Shown here one piece after another: positions 1 to 4,475 of a DNA stretch of 5,253 nt. Position 1 is the first letter of the stretch. Every line of letters starts with the position of its first letter. The stretch is from assembly GCA_965657665.1 (NCBI GenBank), contig CBFHPF010000098.1, forward strand, positions 1-5,253, written 5' to 3'. Origin of the DNA: UBA8337 sp965657665 (GTDB taxonomy: Bacteria; Pseudomonadota; Alphaproteobacteria; RS24). The notes beneath the pieces were generated by a model, which saw only the letters and a program-made list of their open reading frames with translations, searched no databases and was not told the origin of the DNA. Position numbers and translations under genes: made by a program.

Positions 1-609
1 GTCGCCGGCACGGATGGGTTTATGAAAAACCAATATCGCAAGTTCAACATTAAAGATGAAAACACTGTGCCGGGCGATGATTACGCCATGATGCGCGAGG
101 TTTTTACCCGCCGCTATGGTCGCCTCGCGCGCGATGAAAATCGCGGCACCGGCAATTGGCCCGATTTAATTCTGGTCGATGGCGGCAAAGGCCAGCTTGG
201 TGTCGCCCATGAGGTGATGGTTGAATTGGGTCTGGATGACATTCCGCTGGTCGGGGTCGCCAAAGGGCCTGACCGCGATGCGGGGCGCGAGCGTTTCTTT
301 CGCGTCGGTAAGCCTGACTTCATGCTGCCGCATAATTCGCCGGTGCTATATTATTTGCAAAGACTGCGCGATGAAGCGCACCGCTTTGCCATTGGCGGGC
401 ATCGTGCCAAACGCAAGGCCGATATTCGTAAAAACCCGCTCGATGGGATTGAAGGCATTGGCGGCCATCGCAAAAAATCTCTGCTGCATCATTTCGGCTC
501 GGCCCGCGCTGTCGGGCGCGCCTCATTGGCTGATTTGGAAAAAGTTGACGGCATTAGTGCAAAAATGGCGCAACGCATCTACAATCACTTCAACGCCGAT
601 GAGTCGTAA
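1..609 (+). CDS. uvrC: UvrABC system protein C (excinuclease subunit), C-terminal part, 5' truncated by the window
   Basis: UvrC makes the two incisions flanking a DNA lesion during nucleotide excision repair, after damage recognition by UvrA and UvrB. The reading frame is open from base 1, so the N-terminal GIY-YIG nuclease and UvrB-binding regions lie upstream of the window. The visible 202 residues start in the second nuclease (RNase H-like) domain. The MKNQYRKFNIK stretch and the DLILVDGGKGQL motif (catalytic Asp at fragment residue 60) are typical, as is DEAHRFAI with the catalytic His at residue 127. The first Asp of the Asp-Asp-His triad known from the family would be just upstream, outside the window. 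The last ~60 residues form a tandem helix-hairpin-helix DNA-binding region (IEGIGGHRKKSLL and LEKVDGISAKMAQRI). The end of the protein looks normal, with no frameshift. The gene is followed closely by pgsA, a common alphaproteobacterial pairing. Confidence 0.97.
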   Translation, partial: VAGTDGFMKNQYRKFNIKDENTVPGDDYAMMREVFTRRYGRLARDENRGTGNWPDLILVDGGKGQLGVAHEVMVELGLDDIPLVGVAKGPDRDAGRERFFRVGKPDFMLPHNSPVLYYLQRLRDEAHRFAIGGHRAKRKADIRKNPLDGIEGIGGHRKKSLLHHFGSARAVGRASLADLEKVDGISAKMAQRIYNHFNADES

Positions 610-612
610 GGG
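607..612 (+). promoter_or_regulatory. pgsA ribosome binding site overlapping the uvrC stop codon
   Basis: TAAGGG combines the uvrC stop codon TAA with an AAGG-like Shine-Dalgarno sequence 6 nt before the pgsA ATG. The overlap suggests that translation of pgsA is coupled to termination of uvrC. This is inferred from spacing; the motif is only moderately strong. Confidence 0.5.
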
Positions 613-618
613 CCTTTC

Positions 619-1182
619 ATGAATAATCTACCCAATCTTTTGACGCTGTTTCGCATCGCCGCCATTCCGGCGGTGTATCTGGCCTTTTATGTGCCGGGAC
701 ACGCGGGCGACTGGCTGGCTTTGGGTATTTTCGCCATTGCCGGATTTACCGATTTCTTCGATGGCTGGCTGGCGCGCAAGCTTGATGTGCAATCCGGCTT
801 TGGGCGCATGCTCGACCCGATTGCCGATAAGCTGATGGTCGCTACCTGCCTAATGCTGCTGGTCGGCTTTGATATTGTTACCGACTGGCACATGGTCGCT
901 GCCGTGATTATTTTGAGCCGCGAAGTTTTGGTGTCGGGCTTGCGCGAATATTTAATGGAATTGCGCGTCGCCCTGCCCGTCTCGACCTTAGCAAAATATA
1001 AAACCACCATTCAAATGGTCGCCATTGGCTTTTTATTGGCTAATGACGCCGGTGAAGCGGTGTTGCCGGGGGCGAATCTTATCGGCTTGGCTCTATTATG
1101 GCTCGCCGCCGGTCTGACCATCATCACGGGTTATGATTATATCATCAAAGGCATTGCGCATGCCAAATGGTCGGATGATTAG
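619..1182 (+). CDS. pgsA: CDP-diacylglycerol--glycerol-3-phosphate 3-phosphatidyltransferase
   Basis: This inner-membrane enzyme transfers the phosphatidyl group of CDP-diacylglycerol to glycerol-3-phosphate, the committed step to phosphatidylglycerol and cardiolipin. The 187-aa product has the usual family length and begins with the typical MNNLPNLLTLFRI. The CDP-alcohol phosphatidyltransferase signature D-x2-D-G-x2-A-R-x8-G-x3-D-x3-D is complete: D45, D48, G49, A52, R53, G62, D66 and D70. The four Asp residues are the metal and catalytic ligands known in the family. Hydrophobic segments lie at roughly residues 5-25, 31-44, 73-100, 130-142 and 150-172, as expected for a multi-span protein. 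PgsA rather than phosphatidylserine synthase is favoured by the N-terminal sequence, the length and the uvrC neighbour. It starts 9 bp after uvrC and is probably co-transcribed with it. In many alphaproteobacteria moaD and moaE follow pgsA, but they are not present here. Confidence 0.95.
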   Translation: MNNLPNLLTLFRIAAIPAVYLAFYVPGHAGDWLALGIFAIAGFTDFFDGWLARKLDVQSGFGRMLDPIADKLMVATCLMLLVGFDIVTDWHMVAAVIILSREVLVSGLREYLMELRVALPVSTLAKYKTTIQMVAIGFLLANDAGEAVLPGANLIGLALLWLAAGLTIITGYDYIIKGIAHAKWSDD

Positions 1183-1261
1183 CCGCACTGGATATTTTGC
1201 CGCCAACCCGCTACATACTGCACAAGAAACCCGAGACGATAAATCTCGCCGACACAACGTC

Positions 1262-1267
1262 AGGAAA
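1262..1267 (+). promoter_or_regulatory. Ribosome binding site of the chorismate mutase gene
   Basis: AGGAAA lies 5 nt upstream of the ATG at 1273 and supports that start. The rest of the 90-bp gap after pgsA shows no convincing promoter. It has only a weak 5-bp stem (CGAGA/TCTCG, 1232-1248). Confidence 0.5.
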
Positions 1268-1272
1268 CTGCC

Positions 1273-1584
1273 ATGTCAGGTAATGATACTGATCGCGCGC
1301 CTCTGCCCTGCCCTGAAATGGCAGATATTCGCGAAGCCATAGACACGTTAGACCGGAAGCTGGTTGCTCTATTGGCTGAACGTCAAAAATTAATTGCAGC
1401 CGCCGGTGAGGTAAAGCCGTCGCGCGACACTGTGCGCGATGAGGCGCGCATTGAAGAGGTTGTGGCTCTGGTCAAAAAAGAAGCCGCCAAAGCCGGACTT
1501 GCAGAAGAAATTGCAGAACCGGTTTGGCGGCAGCTTATCGAAAGCTCTATTGCTTACGAATATTCAGTGTTTGATAAACGCTAG
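1273..1584 (+). CDS. Chorismate mutase, AroQ class (monofunctional, PchB-like layout)
   Basis: AroQ chorismate mutases convert chorismate to prephenate in the cytoplasm, on the route to phenylalanine and tyrosine. The 103-aa, all-helical protein fits the CM_2 family. Aligned by eye to the E. coli domain, the pattern IREAIDTLDRKLVALLAERQ gives R20 and R37 as the counterparts of Arg11 and Arg28. K48 matches Lys39, and R59 in DEARIEEV matches Arg51. The terminal LIESSIAYE places a Glu (E96) where E. coli has Gln88, a substitution also known in the yeast enzyme. Position 60 is Ile instead of the E. coli Glu52, as in PchB-type proteins. No prephenate dehydratase or dehydrogenase domain is fused. 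PchB's second activity, isochorismate-pyruvate lyase, cannot be excluded by eye, but no siderophore genes are nearby. The stop codon overlaps that of the convergent ferredoxin gene. Confidence 0.88.
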   Translation: MSGNDTDRAPLPCPEMADIREAIDTLDRKLVALLAERQKLIAAAGEVKPSRDTVRDEARIEEVVALVKKEAAKAGLAEEIAEPVWRQLIESSIAYEYSVFDKR

Positions 1585-1901
1585 AATTGTTTTTCAGGCA
1601 CGTCGATGACGAGACCGTCAATCGCATCGCTGACTTTAATTTGGCAAGACAAGCGGCTTTGTTCTTTCACTTCAAAAGCGAAGTCGAGCATATCTTCTTC
1701 CATTTCAGTGCGTTCGCCTGTGGCTTCTTTCCACTCATCGCGTACATAAATATGACACGTTGCGCATGCACACGCACCGCCACAATCTGCATCGATACCG
1801 ACAACGGAATTCTTGATAGCAACTTCCATGACAGTCATGCCATCATTGCCTTCATGTGTAACTTCAGATCCGTCGTGACCAACAAAAGTAATTTTTGCCA
1901 T
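1581..1901 (-). CDS. [2Fe-2S] ferredoxin, adrenodoxin/putidaredoxin/FdVI type
   Basis: The product is a small soluble electron carrier with a plant/vertebrate-type [2Fe-2S] cluster. Known relatives pass electrons to cytochromes P450, other oxygenases or the iron-sulfur assembly machinery. The chosen 106-aa product begins MAKITFVGHDG. A strong GGAGG ribosome binding site supports this start over an in-frame ATG 12 codons upstream (1937). The cluster motif is C40-x5-C46-x2-C49 in DADCGGACACATCHIYV. The fourth ligand is C86 in RLSCQIKV, followed by the conserved tail LVIDVPEKQF. An extra Cys at 44 lies inside the cluster loop. The acidic stretch around residues 62-73 (ERTEMEEDMLDFA) matches the partner-docking helix known in adrenodoxin-like proteins. 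No P450 or reductase gene is adjacent, so the partner is unknown. No isc or hsc genes flank it, so the housekeeping label fdx is not assigned. Its stop shares the bases CTAG with the convergent chorismate mutase. Confidence 0.95.
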   Translation of the reverse strand: MAKITFVGHDGSEVTHEGNDGMTVMEVAIKNSVVGIDADCGGACACATCHIYVRDEWKEATGERTEMEEDMLDFAFEVKEQSRLSCQIKVSDAIDGLVIDVPEKQF

Positions 1902-1906
1902 TTTGT

Positions 1907-1911
1907 CCTCC
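1907..1911 (-). promoter_or_regulatory. Strong Shine-Dalgarno of the ferredoxin gene
   Basis: Read on the minus strand this is GGAGG, 5 nt before the ATG at 1901, within GGGAGGAC. It fixes the start at MAKITF and argues against the longer product beginning at 1937. Confidence 0.85.
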
Positions 1912-1926
1912 CAAATTTCTAAAATG

Positions 1927-1954
1927 AATATAATCAATTTGCGCTTGAGGGCAA
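1927..1954 (-). promoter_or_regulatory. Candidate promoter of the ferredoxin gene
   Basis: On the minus strand, TTGCCC (plus-strand 1949-1954) and TATATT (plus-strand 1927-1932) are separated by 16 bp. They match the sigma-70-type consensus at 4 of 6 and 5 of 6 positions. Transcription would start near 1920, giving a leader of about 20 nt that just contains the ribosome binding site. If correct, the upstream ATG at 1937 would not be in the mRNA. Confidence 0.45.
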
Positions 1955-1957
1955 GCG
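1942..1957. repeat. Perfect 6-bp inverted repeat in the ferredoxin/epimerase divergent spacer
   Basis: CGCTTG-AGGG-CAAGCG is a perfect 6-bp palindrome with a 4-bp centre. It covers both candidate -35 elements of the divergent promoters. It could be an operator, but a short GC-rich dyad can also occur by chance. Confidence 0.4.
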
Positions 1958-1974
1958 TCAGCGCGCTGCATAAT
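1945..1974 (+). promoter_or_regulatory. Candidate promoter of the epimerase gene
   Basis: TTGAGG (1945-1950) and CATAAT (1969-1974) are separated by 18 bp. They match the sigma-70-type consensus at 4 of 6 and 5 of 6 positions. The predicted start near 1981 leaves a leader of about 28 nt before the epimerase ATG. The -35 overlaps the -35 proposed for the opposite promoter by two bases. Confidence 0.4.
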
Positions 1975-2008
1975 CGGCGAAACTGATGGCCAAGAGAAAG
2001 ACAGCCAT

Positions 2009-3019
2009 ATGCAAATCCACGACCCTAAGACGACCAAACGACAAGTGACCATTAAGGTCGAAAGCTGGCCCTTACGGCAACGCTTCTCGATTGCCCGTGG
2101 CAGTAAAATCAGCGCCGATGTTCTGGTGGTTGAGATTACCGAGAACGGCATAGCCGGTCGCGGGGAGGCCGTGCCGTATCGCCGCTATGGCGAGACAATG
2201 GAAACCGCCACCGCCGCTGTTGAAGGCGCACAAAAAGCACTGGAAAGTGGGCTGGGACGACAAGATTTACGCGACTTGCTTCTACCCGGCGCGGCACGCA
2301 ACGCCATTGATTGCGCCTTGTGGGATTTTGAAGCCAAACAGCAAAACACCAGCGCCGCCGCCTTGGCTGGCCTTCACCCGCAAGCCAAAAACACCGCCTT
2401 CACGATTGTTATCGACGATGCCGATAAAATGGCGGCACAAGCCGAAGCCGCCAAAGCCTATCCGCTTTTGAAAGTGAAGCTGGGCGGCACAGATGGCGTG
2501 ATGGCGGATATGACCCGCCTCGCCACGGTTGCCGAAGCGCGCCCCGATGCGCAGCTTATTGTCGACAGCAATGAGGGCTGGCAAATCGATGAGTTGGCGC
2601 GCTATGCCGACCAGCTGGGTCGCTATGGCGTGACGTTTTTCGAGCAGCCCGTGCCGCAAAAGCAAGAGGCCGGATTGGCGGATATCGATCTGCCGTTTTG
2701 TGCCGATGAAAGCGTGCATGATAGCGGCTCGCTCGCCGCTCTGCCGCGCGCCTATCAATGGGTCAATTTGAAATTGGATAAAACCGGCGGACTAACCGAA
2801 GCGCTGGCTTGCGCCGAAGCCGCTAAGGCCGACGGTCGCAAAATCATGGTTGGCTGCATGGTGGCTACGTCGCTGTCTATGGCACCGGCCATGCTGTTGG
2901 CCCAACACGCCGATTTAATCGACCTTGATGGCCCGCTTTGGCTGGCCGAAGACCGCGAACACGGCCTGCGTTATGACGGCGCAACCGTGCATCCGCCGCA
3001 CGCCAAGCTTTGGGGTTAG
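2009..3019 (+). CDS. Dipeptide epimerase, probably L-Ala-D/L-Glu epimerase (enolase superfamily)
   Basis: Enolase-superfamily dipeptide epimerases invert the alpha-carbon of the second residue in dipeptides. The best known act on L-Ala-D-Glu released from murein peptides, so that it can be split and reused. The 336-aa protein has the muconate lactonizing enzyme subgroup layout: an N-terminal capping domain (about 1-125), then a barrel. K155-V-K157 supplies the first catalytic Lys. D186 (VDSNEGW), E212 (FFEQPV) and D233 (CADES) are the Mg ligands, and K255 in NLKLDKTGGLTEAL is the opposing Lys. The MVGCMVATSLSMAPA loop and the D305-L-D307 motif (DLDGP), which binds the substrate amino group, mark dipeptide epimerases rather than muconate or o-succinylbenzoate enzymes. 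A modest AGAG-containing ribosome binding site ends 8 nt before the ATG. No murein peptidase or peptide transporter gene is visible beside it. The exact dipeptide specificity is inferred; related enzymes prefer other dipeptides. Confidence 0.9.
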   Translation: MQIHDPKTTKRQVTIKVESWPLRQRFSIARGSKISADVLVVEITENGIAGRGEAVPYRRYGETMETATAAVEGAQKALESGLGRQDLRDLLLPGAARNAIDCALWDFEAKQQNTSAAALAGLHPQAKNTAFTIVIDDADKMAAQAEAAKAYPLLKVKLGGTDGVMADMTRLATVAEARPDAQLIVDSNEGWQIDELARYADQLGRYGVTFFEQPVPQKQEAGLADIDLPFCADESVHDSGSLAALPRAYQWVNLKLDKTGGLTEALACAEAAKADGRKIMVGCMVATSLSMAPAMLLAQHADLIDLDGPLWLAEDREHGLRYDGATVHPPHAKLWG

Positions 3020-3020
3020 C

Positions 3021-3073
3021 TTTCGCCGTGCTAACGTGTCTTGAATGAAGCGGCACTCATTTCGCCGTTTAAC
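3021..3073 (+). repeat. Imperfect direct repeat in the epimerase/small-protein gap
   Basis: TTTCGCCGTGCTAAC (3021-3035) and TTTCGCCGTTTAAC (3060-3073) share a 9-bp core and a TAAC tail, with starts 39 bp apart. They lie in the 76-bp gap upstream of the small exported protein. No convincing sigma-70-type promoter was seen in this gap. A regulator-binding role is possible but unproven. Confidence 0.3.
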
Positions 3074-3084
3074 CCATTCGCAGC

Positions 3085-3089
3085 GGAGG
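3085..3089 (+). promoter_or_regulatory. Shine-Dalgarno that sets the start of the small exported protein
   Basis: GGAGG sits 6 nt before the ATG at 3096. It supports that start over the in-frame ATG at 3045, which would place 17 basic residues before the signal peptide. Confidence 0.8.
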
Positions 3090-3095
3090 TTCGTC

Positions 3096-3374
3096 ATGCG
3101 GTTTTTGTTTACTTTCTCATTTGCTCTTTCACTGTTCGCCGCGCCCGTTATGGCGGCCGAGTGTCCGGTGCCTTATTCAGAATTTGAAAATAATATTCCG
3201 CATCTCGACCTCGCTGAATGTCCGAAAAACCAGCCCGATAGCGAGCTGGGCTTTTGTCGTTTAGTGATGGATGGCGATGATGGCTATATTTACGCCTTCC
3301 TCTATACCGATGATGAGCCGTGCTTGAGCGATATTCGCGAAGCCAAAAAAGCCGATTACTTGATGCGAAAATAA
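3096..3374 (+). CDS. Small exported four-cysteine protein of unknown function
   Basis: I do not recognise a named family. From the well-supported ATG the product is 92 aa. It begins with a classical signal peptide: a short basic start (MRF), a hydrophobic core (FTFSFALSLFAAP) and a VMAA/AE-like cleavage region near residue 20-21, so it is predicted to be periplasmic or secreted. The mature ~71 residues hold four cysteines (C23, C42, C54, C76), enough for two disulfides. Many are acidic (DGDDGYIYAFLYTDDEP), and the C-terminus is basic (KKADYLMRK). The sequence ECPVPYSEFENNIPHLDL opens the mature part. There is no lipobox, membrane anchor or visible enzymatic motif. The epoxide hydrolase gene begins 14 bp downstream, so the two are probably co-transcribed, but a shared function is not shown. 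Codon use resembles the neighbours. The gene is very likely real, given its ribosome binding site, signal peptide and paired cysteines. Confidence 0.82.
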   Translation: MRFLFTFSFALSLFAAPVMAAECPVPYSEFENNIPHLDLAECPKNQPDSELGFCRLVMDGDDGYIYAFLYTDDEPCLSDIREAKKADYLMRK

Positions 3375-3388
3375 GCTAATCTCGCAGC

Positions 3389-4381
3389 ATGATTGATTGG
3401 CGAAACCCTCAATATCTTGACCTGCCGGATTTGCGCATGGCGGTTTTTGAAGCCGGTGAAAAGTGCGATGACCGCCCGTCCGTTGTGCTGTGTCATGGCT
3501 GGCCGGAATTGGCCTATAGCTGGCGCAAAATCGTGCCGCCACTTGTCGCGCAGGGCTGGCATGTCATTGTGCCCGAGCAGCGCGGCTTCGGCTTTACCGG
3601 CAAAGCGTTGAACGATAATGGCGATGAAAGCGGTGTTCCGCTTTACGATATGGCGCATTTGACAGGCGATATGGCGCATTTGCTGGATGCGTATGAATTG
3701 GACCAAGCGGTTTTTGCCGGCCATGATTGGGGCGGCATTATGATGTGGCAATTGCCGTTTCATCACCCTGACCGCATTGCCGGTCTTATTGGCGTCAACA
3801 CGCCGTTTATTCCACGCCTCAGCGATGACCCCATCAAACTGTTTCGCGGCGCGATGGGCGATGATTTCTATATTGTCACCTTTCAAGATTATGGTCGTGC
3901 CGATGCGGTTTTCGATGCCGATCCGGCGCGTTTGTTGCGCATGATGTACCGTAAAAGCGGTGGCCTAACGACAAATGCTCCTTTGCCCAGCGAGGCATGG
4001 ACGCGGGTTGAACTCATCAACATGCTGAAAGATGACGAGGCAAAATGGCCCGGCGTCGCCTTATTTGATGCAGATGAATTTCAATATTATCTCGATGGCT
4101 ATAAGCGCGCCGGTTTTCGCGGCGGCATAAATTGGTATCGCAACTTCACCCGCAATTGGCAGTTAAGCGAGGGCGTGACGCAAAAAGTGCCGCAGCCAAG
4201 CCTGATGATTTGCGCGGCTGATGACCGCGTTTTGCCGCCCTCAATGGCAGACGGCATGCCGGCTTATGTCGATGATTTGGAAACCCATATTATCGCCGAT
4301 TGCGGGCATTGGACGCAAAACGAGCAACCCGAAGAACTCGCCGCCACAATGCTGGACTGGCTGACGCGGCGTTTTGCCTAG
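3389..4381 (+). CDS. Alpha/beta hydrolase, epoxide hydrolase type
   Basis: Soluble epoxide hydrolases open epoxides to vicinal diols through a covalent ester on an Asp nucleophile. The 330-aa protein has the full set of family features. The oxyanion-hole motif is H36-G-W-P39. The nucleophile D113 sits in GHDWGG, where Asp rather than Ser excludes a plain esterase. Cap-domain tyrosines are Y161 (FYIVTFQ) and Y250 (INWYRN), which align with the ring-opening pair of known epoxide hydrolases. The charge-relay acid is probably D279 (AADDRVLPP), and the base is H307 (CGHWTQNEQPEE). The two Tyr and the NWYRN motif favour epoxide hydrolase over the related haloalkane or fluoroacetate dehalogenases. 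No signal peptide is seen, so it should be cytoplasmic. The natural substrate is unknown; detoxification or lipid-epoxide turnover are typical roles. The gene starts 14 bp after the small exported protein, and no clear Shine-Dalgarno precedes it. Confidence 0.9.
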   Translation: MIDWRNPQYLDLPDLRMAVFEAGEKCDDRPSVVLCHGWPELAYSWRKIVPPLVAQGWHVIVPEQRGFGFTGKALNDNGDESGVPLYDMAHLTGDMAHLLDAYELDQAVFAGHDWGGIMMWQLPFHHPDRIAGLIGVNTPFIPRLSDDPIKLFRGAMGDDFYIVTFQDYGRADAVFDADPARLLRMMYRKSGGLTTNAPLPSEAWTRVELINMLKDDEAKWPGVALFDADEFQYYLDGYKRAGFRGGINWYRNFTRNWQLSEGVTQKVPQPSLMICAADDRVLPPSMADGMPAYVDDLETHIIADCGHWTQNEQPEELAATMLDWLTRRFA

Positions 4382-4412
4382 ATTATTGGCTGCATAATCG
4401 ACTGCATTACCC

Positions 4413-4441
4413 TTGAGCCTGAGTGCCGAGCCGCTTATAGT
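4413..4441 (+). promoter_or_regulatory. Candidate sigma-70-type promoter of the glycosyltransferase gene
   Basis: TTGAGC (4413-4418) and TATAGT (4436-4441) are separated by the ideal 17 bp and match consensus at 4 of 6 and 5 of 6 positions. Transcription would begin near 4448, giving a leader of about 28 nt that contains a weak GGGA ribosome binding site (4467-4470). This is the best promoter match I see in the window. It implies that the glycosyltransferase starts its own transcription unit. Confidence 0.5.
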
Positions 4442-4448
4442 CTCGGCA
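4424..4448. repeat. Perfect 7-bp inverted repeat enclosing the -10 element
   Basis: TGCCGAG (4424-4430) and CTCGGCA (4442-4448) are exact reverse complements separated by 11 bp. The candidate -10 TATAGT lies at the end of that centre. The placement fits an operator at which a dimeric repressor would block the promoter. It also resembles a stem-loop, but no T-run follows directly (the nearest, five T, is at 4461-4465), so a terminator for the upstream hydrolase is less likely. Confidence 0.5.
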
Positions 4449-4475
4449 AATTAGACGACCTTTTTCGGGATTTAG

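Noticed and set aside
221..622. 133-codon frame overlapping uvrC in another frame and ending inside pgsA
   Set aside because: The uvrC frame carries the nuclease and helix-hairpin-helix motifs. The overlapping frame shows no motif and would run past the pgsA start.
1232..1248. Stem CGAGA/TCTCG before the chorismate mutase gene
   Set aside because: A 5-bp stem with a 7-base loop is common by chance, and nothing around it supports an attenuator or riboswitch.
1567..1594. Possible terminator at the end of the chorismate mutase gene
   Set aside because: The GTGTTT-GAT-AAACGC stem is short and mostly A-T with a G-U pair, and the T-run starts 8 bases after it, so it is too weak to call.
1587..1922. 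111-codon plus-strand frame across the ferredoxin gene
   Set aside because: The minus-strand frame has all four ferredoxin ligands and a strong ribosome binding site, and the plus frame is its mirror.
1902..1937. Longer ferredoxin start adding MIIFILEIWEDK
   Set aside because: The GGAGG site serves the ATG at 1901, family members start at that point, and the predicted transcript would begin downstream of the longer start.
2282..2758. 158-codon open frame on the minus strand inside the epimerase gene
   Set aside because: It is antisense to a well-supported enolase-superfamily gene and has no family features of its own.
3045..3095. Longer start for the small exported protein
   Set aside because: It would put a 17-residue basic extension before the signal peptide, and the good ribosome binding site belongs to the ATG at 3096.
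3356..3886. 176-codon open frame on the minus strand opposite the epoxide hydrolase
   Set aside because: It lies antisense to a gene with complete catalytic motifs, has no recognisable motif, and is rich in residues expected from the mirror of the sense codons.
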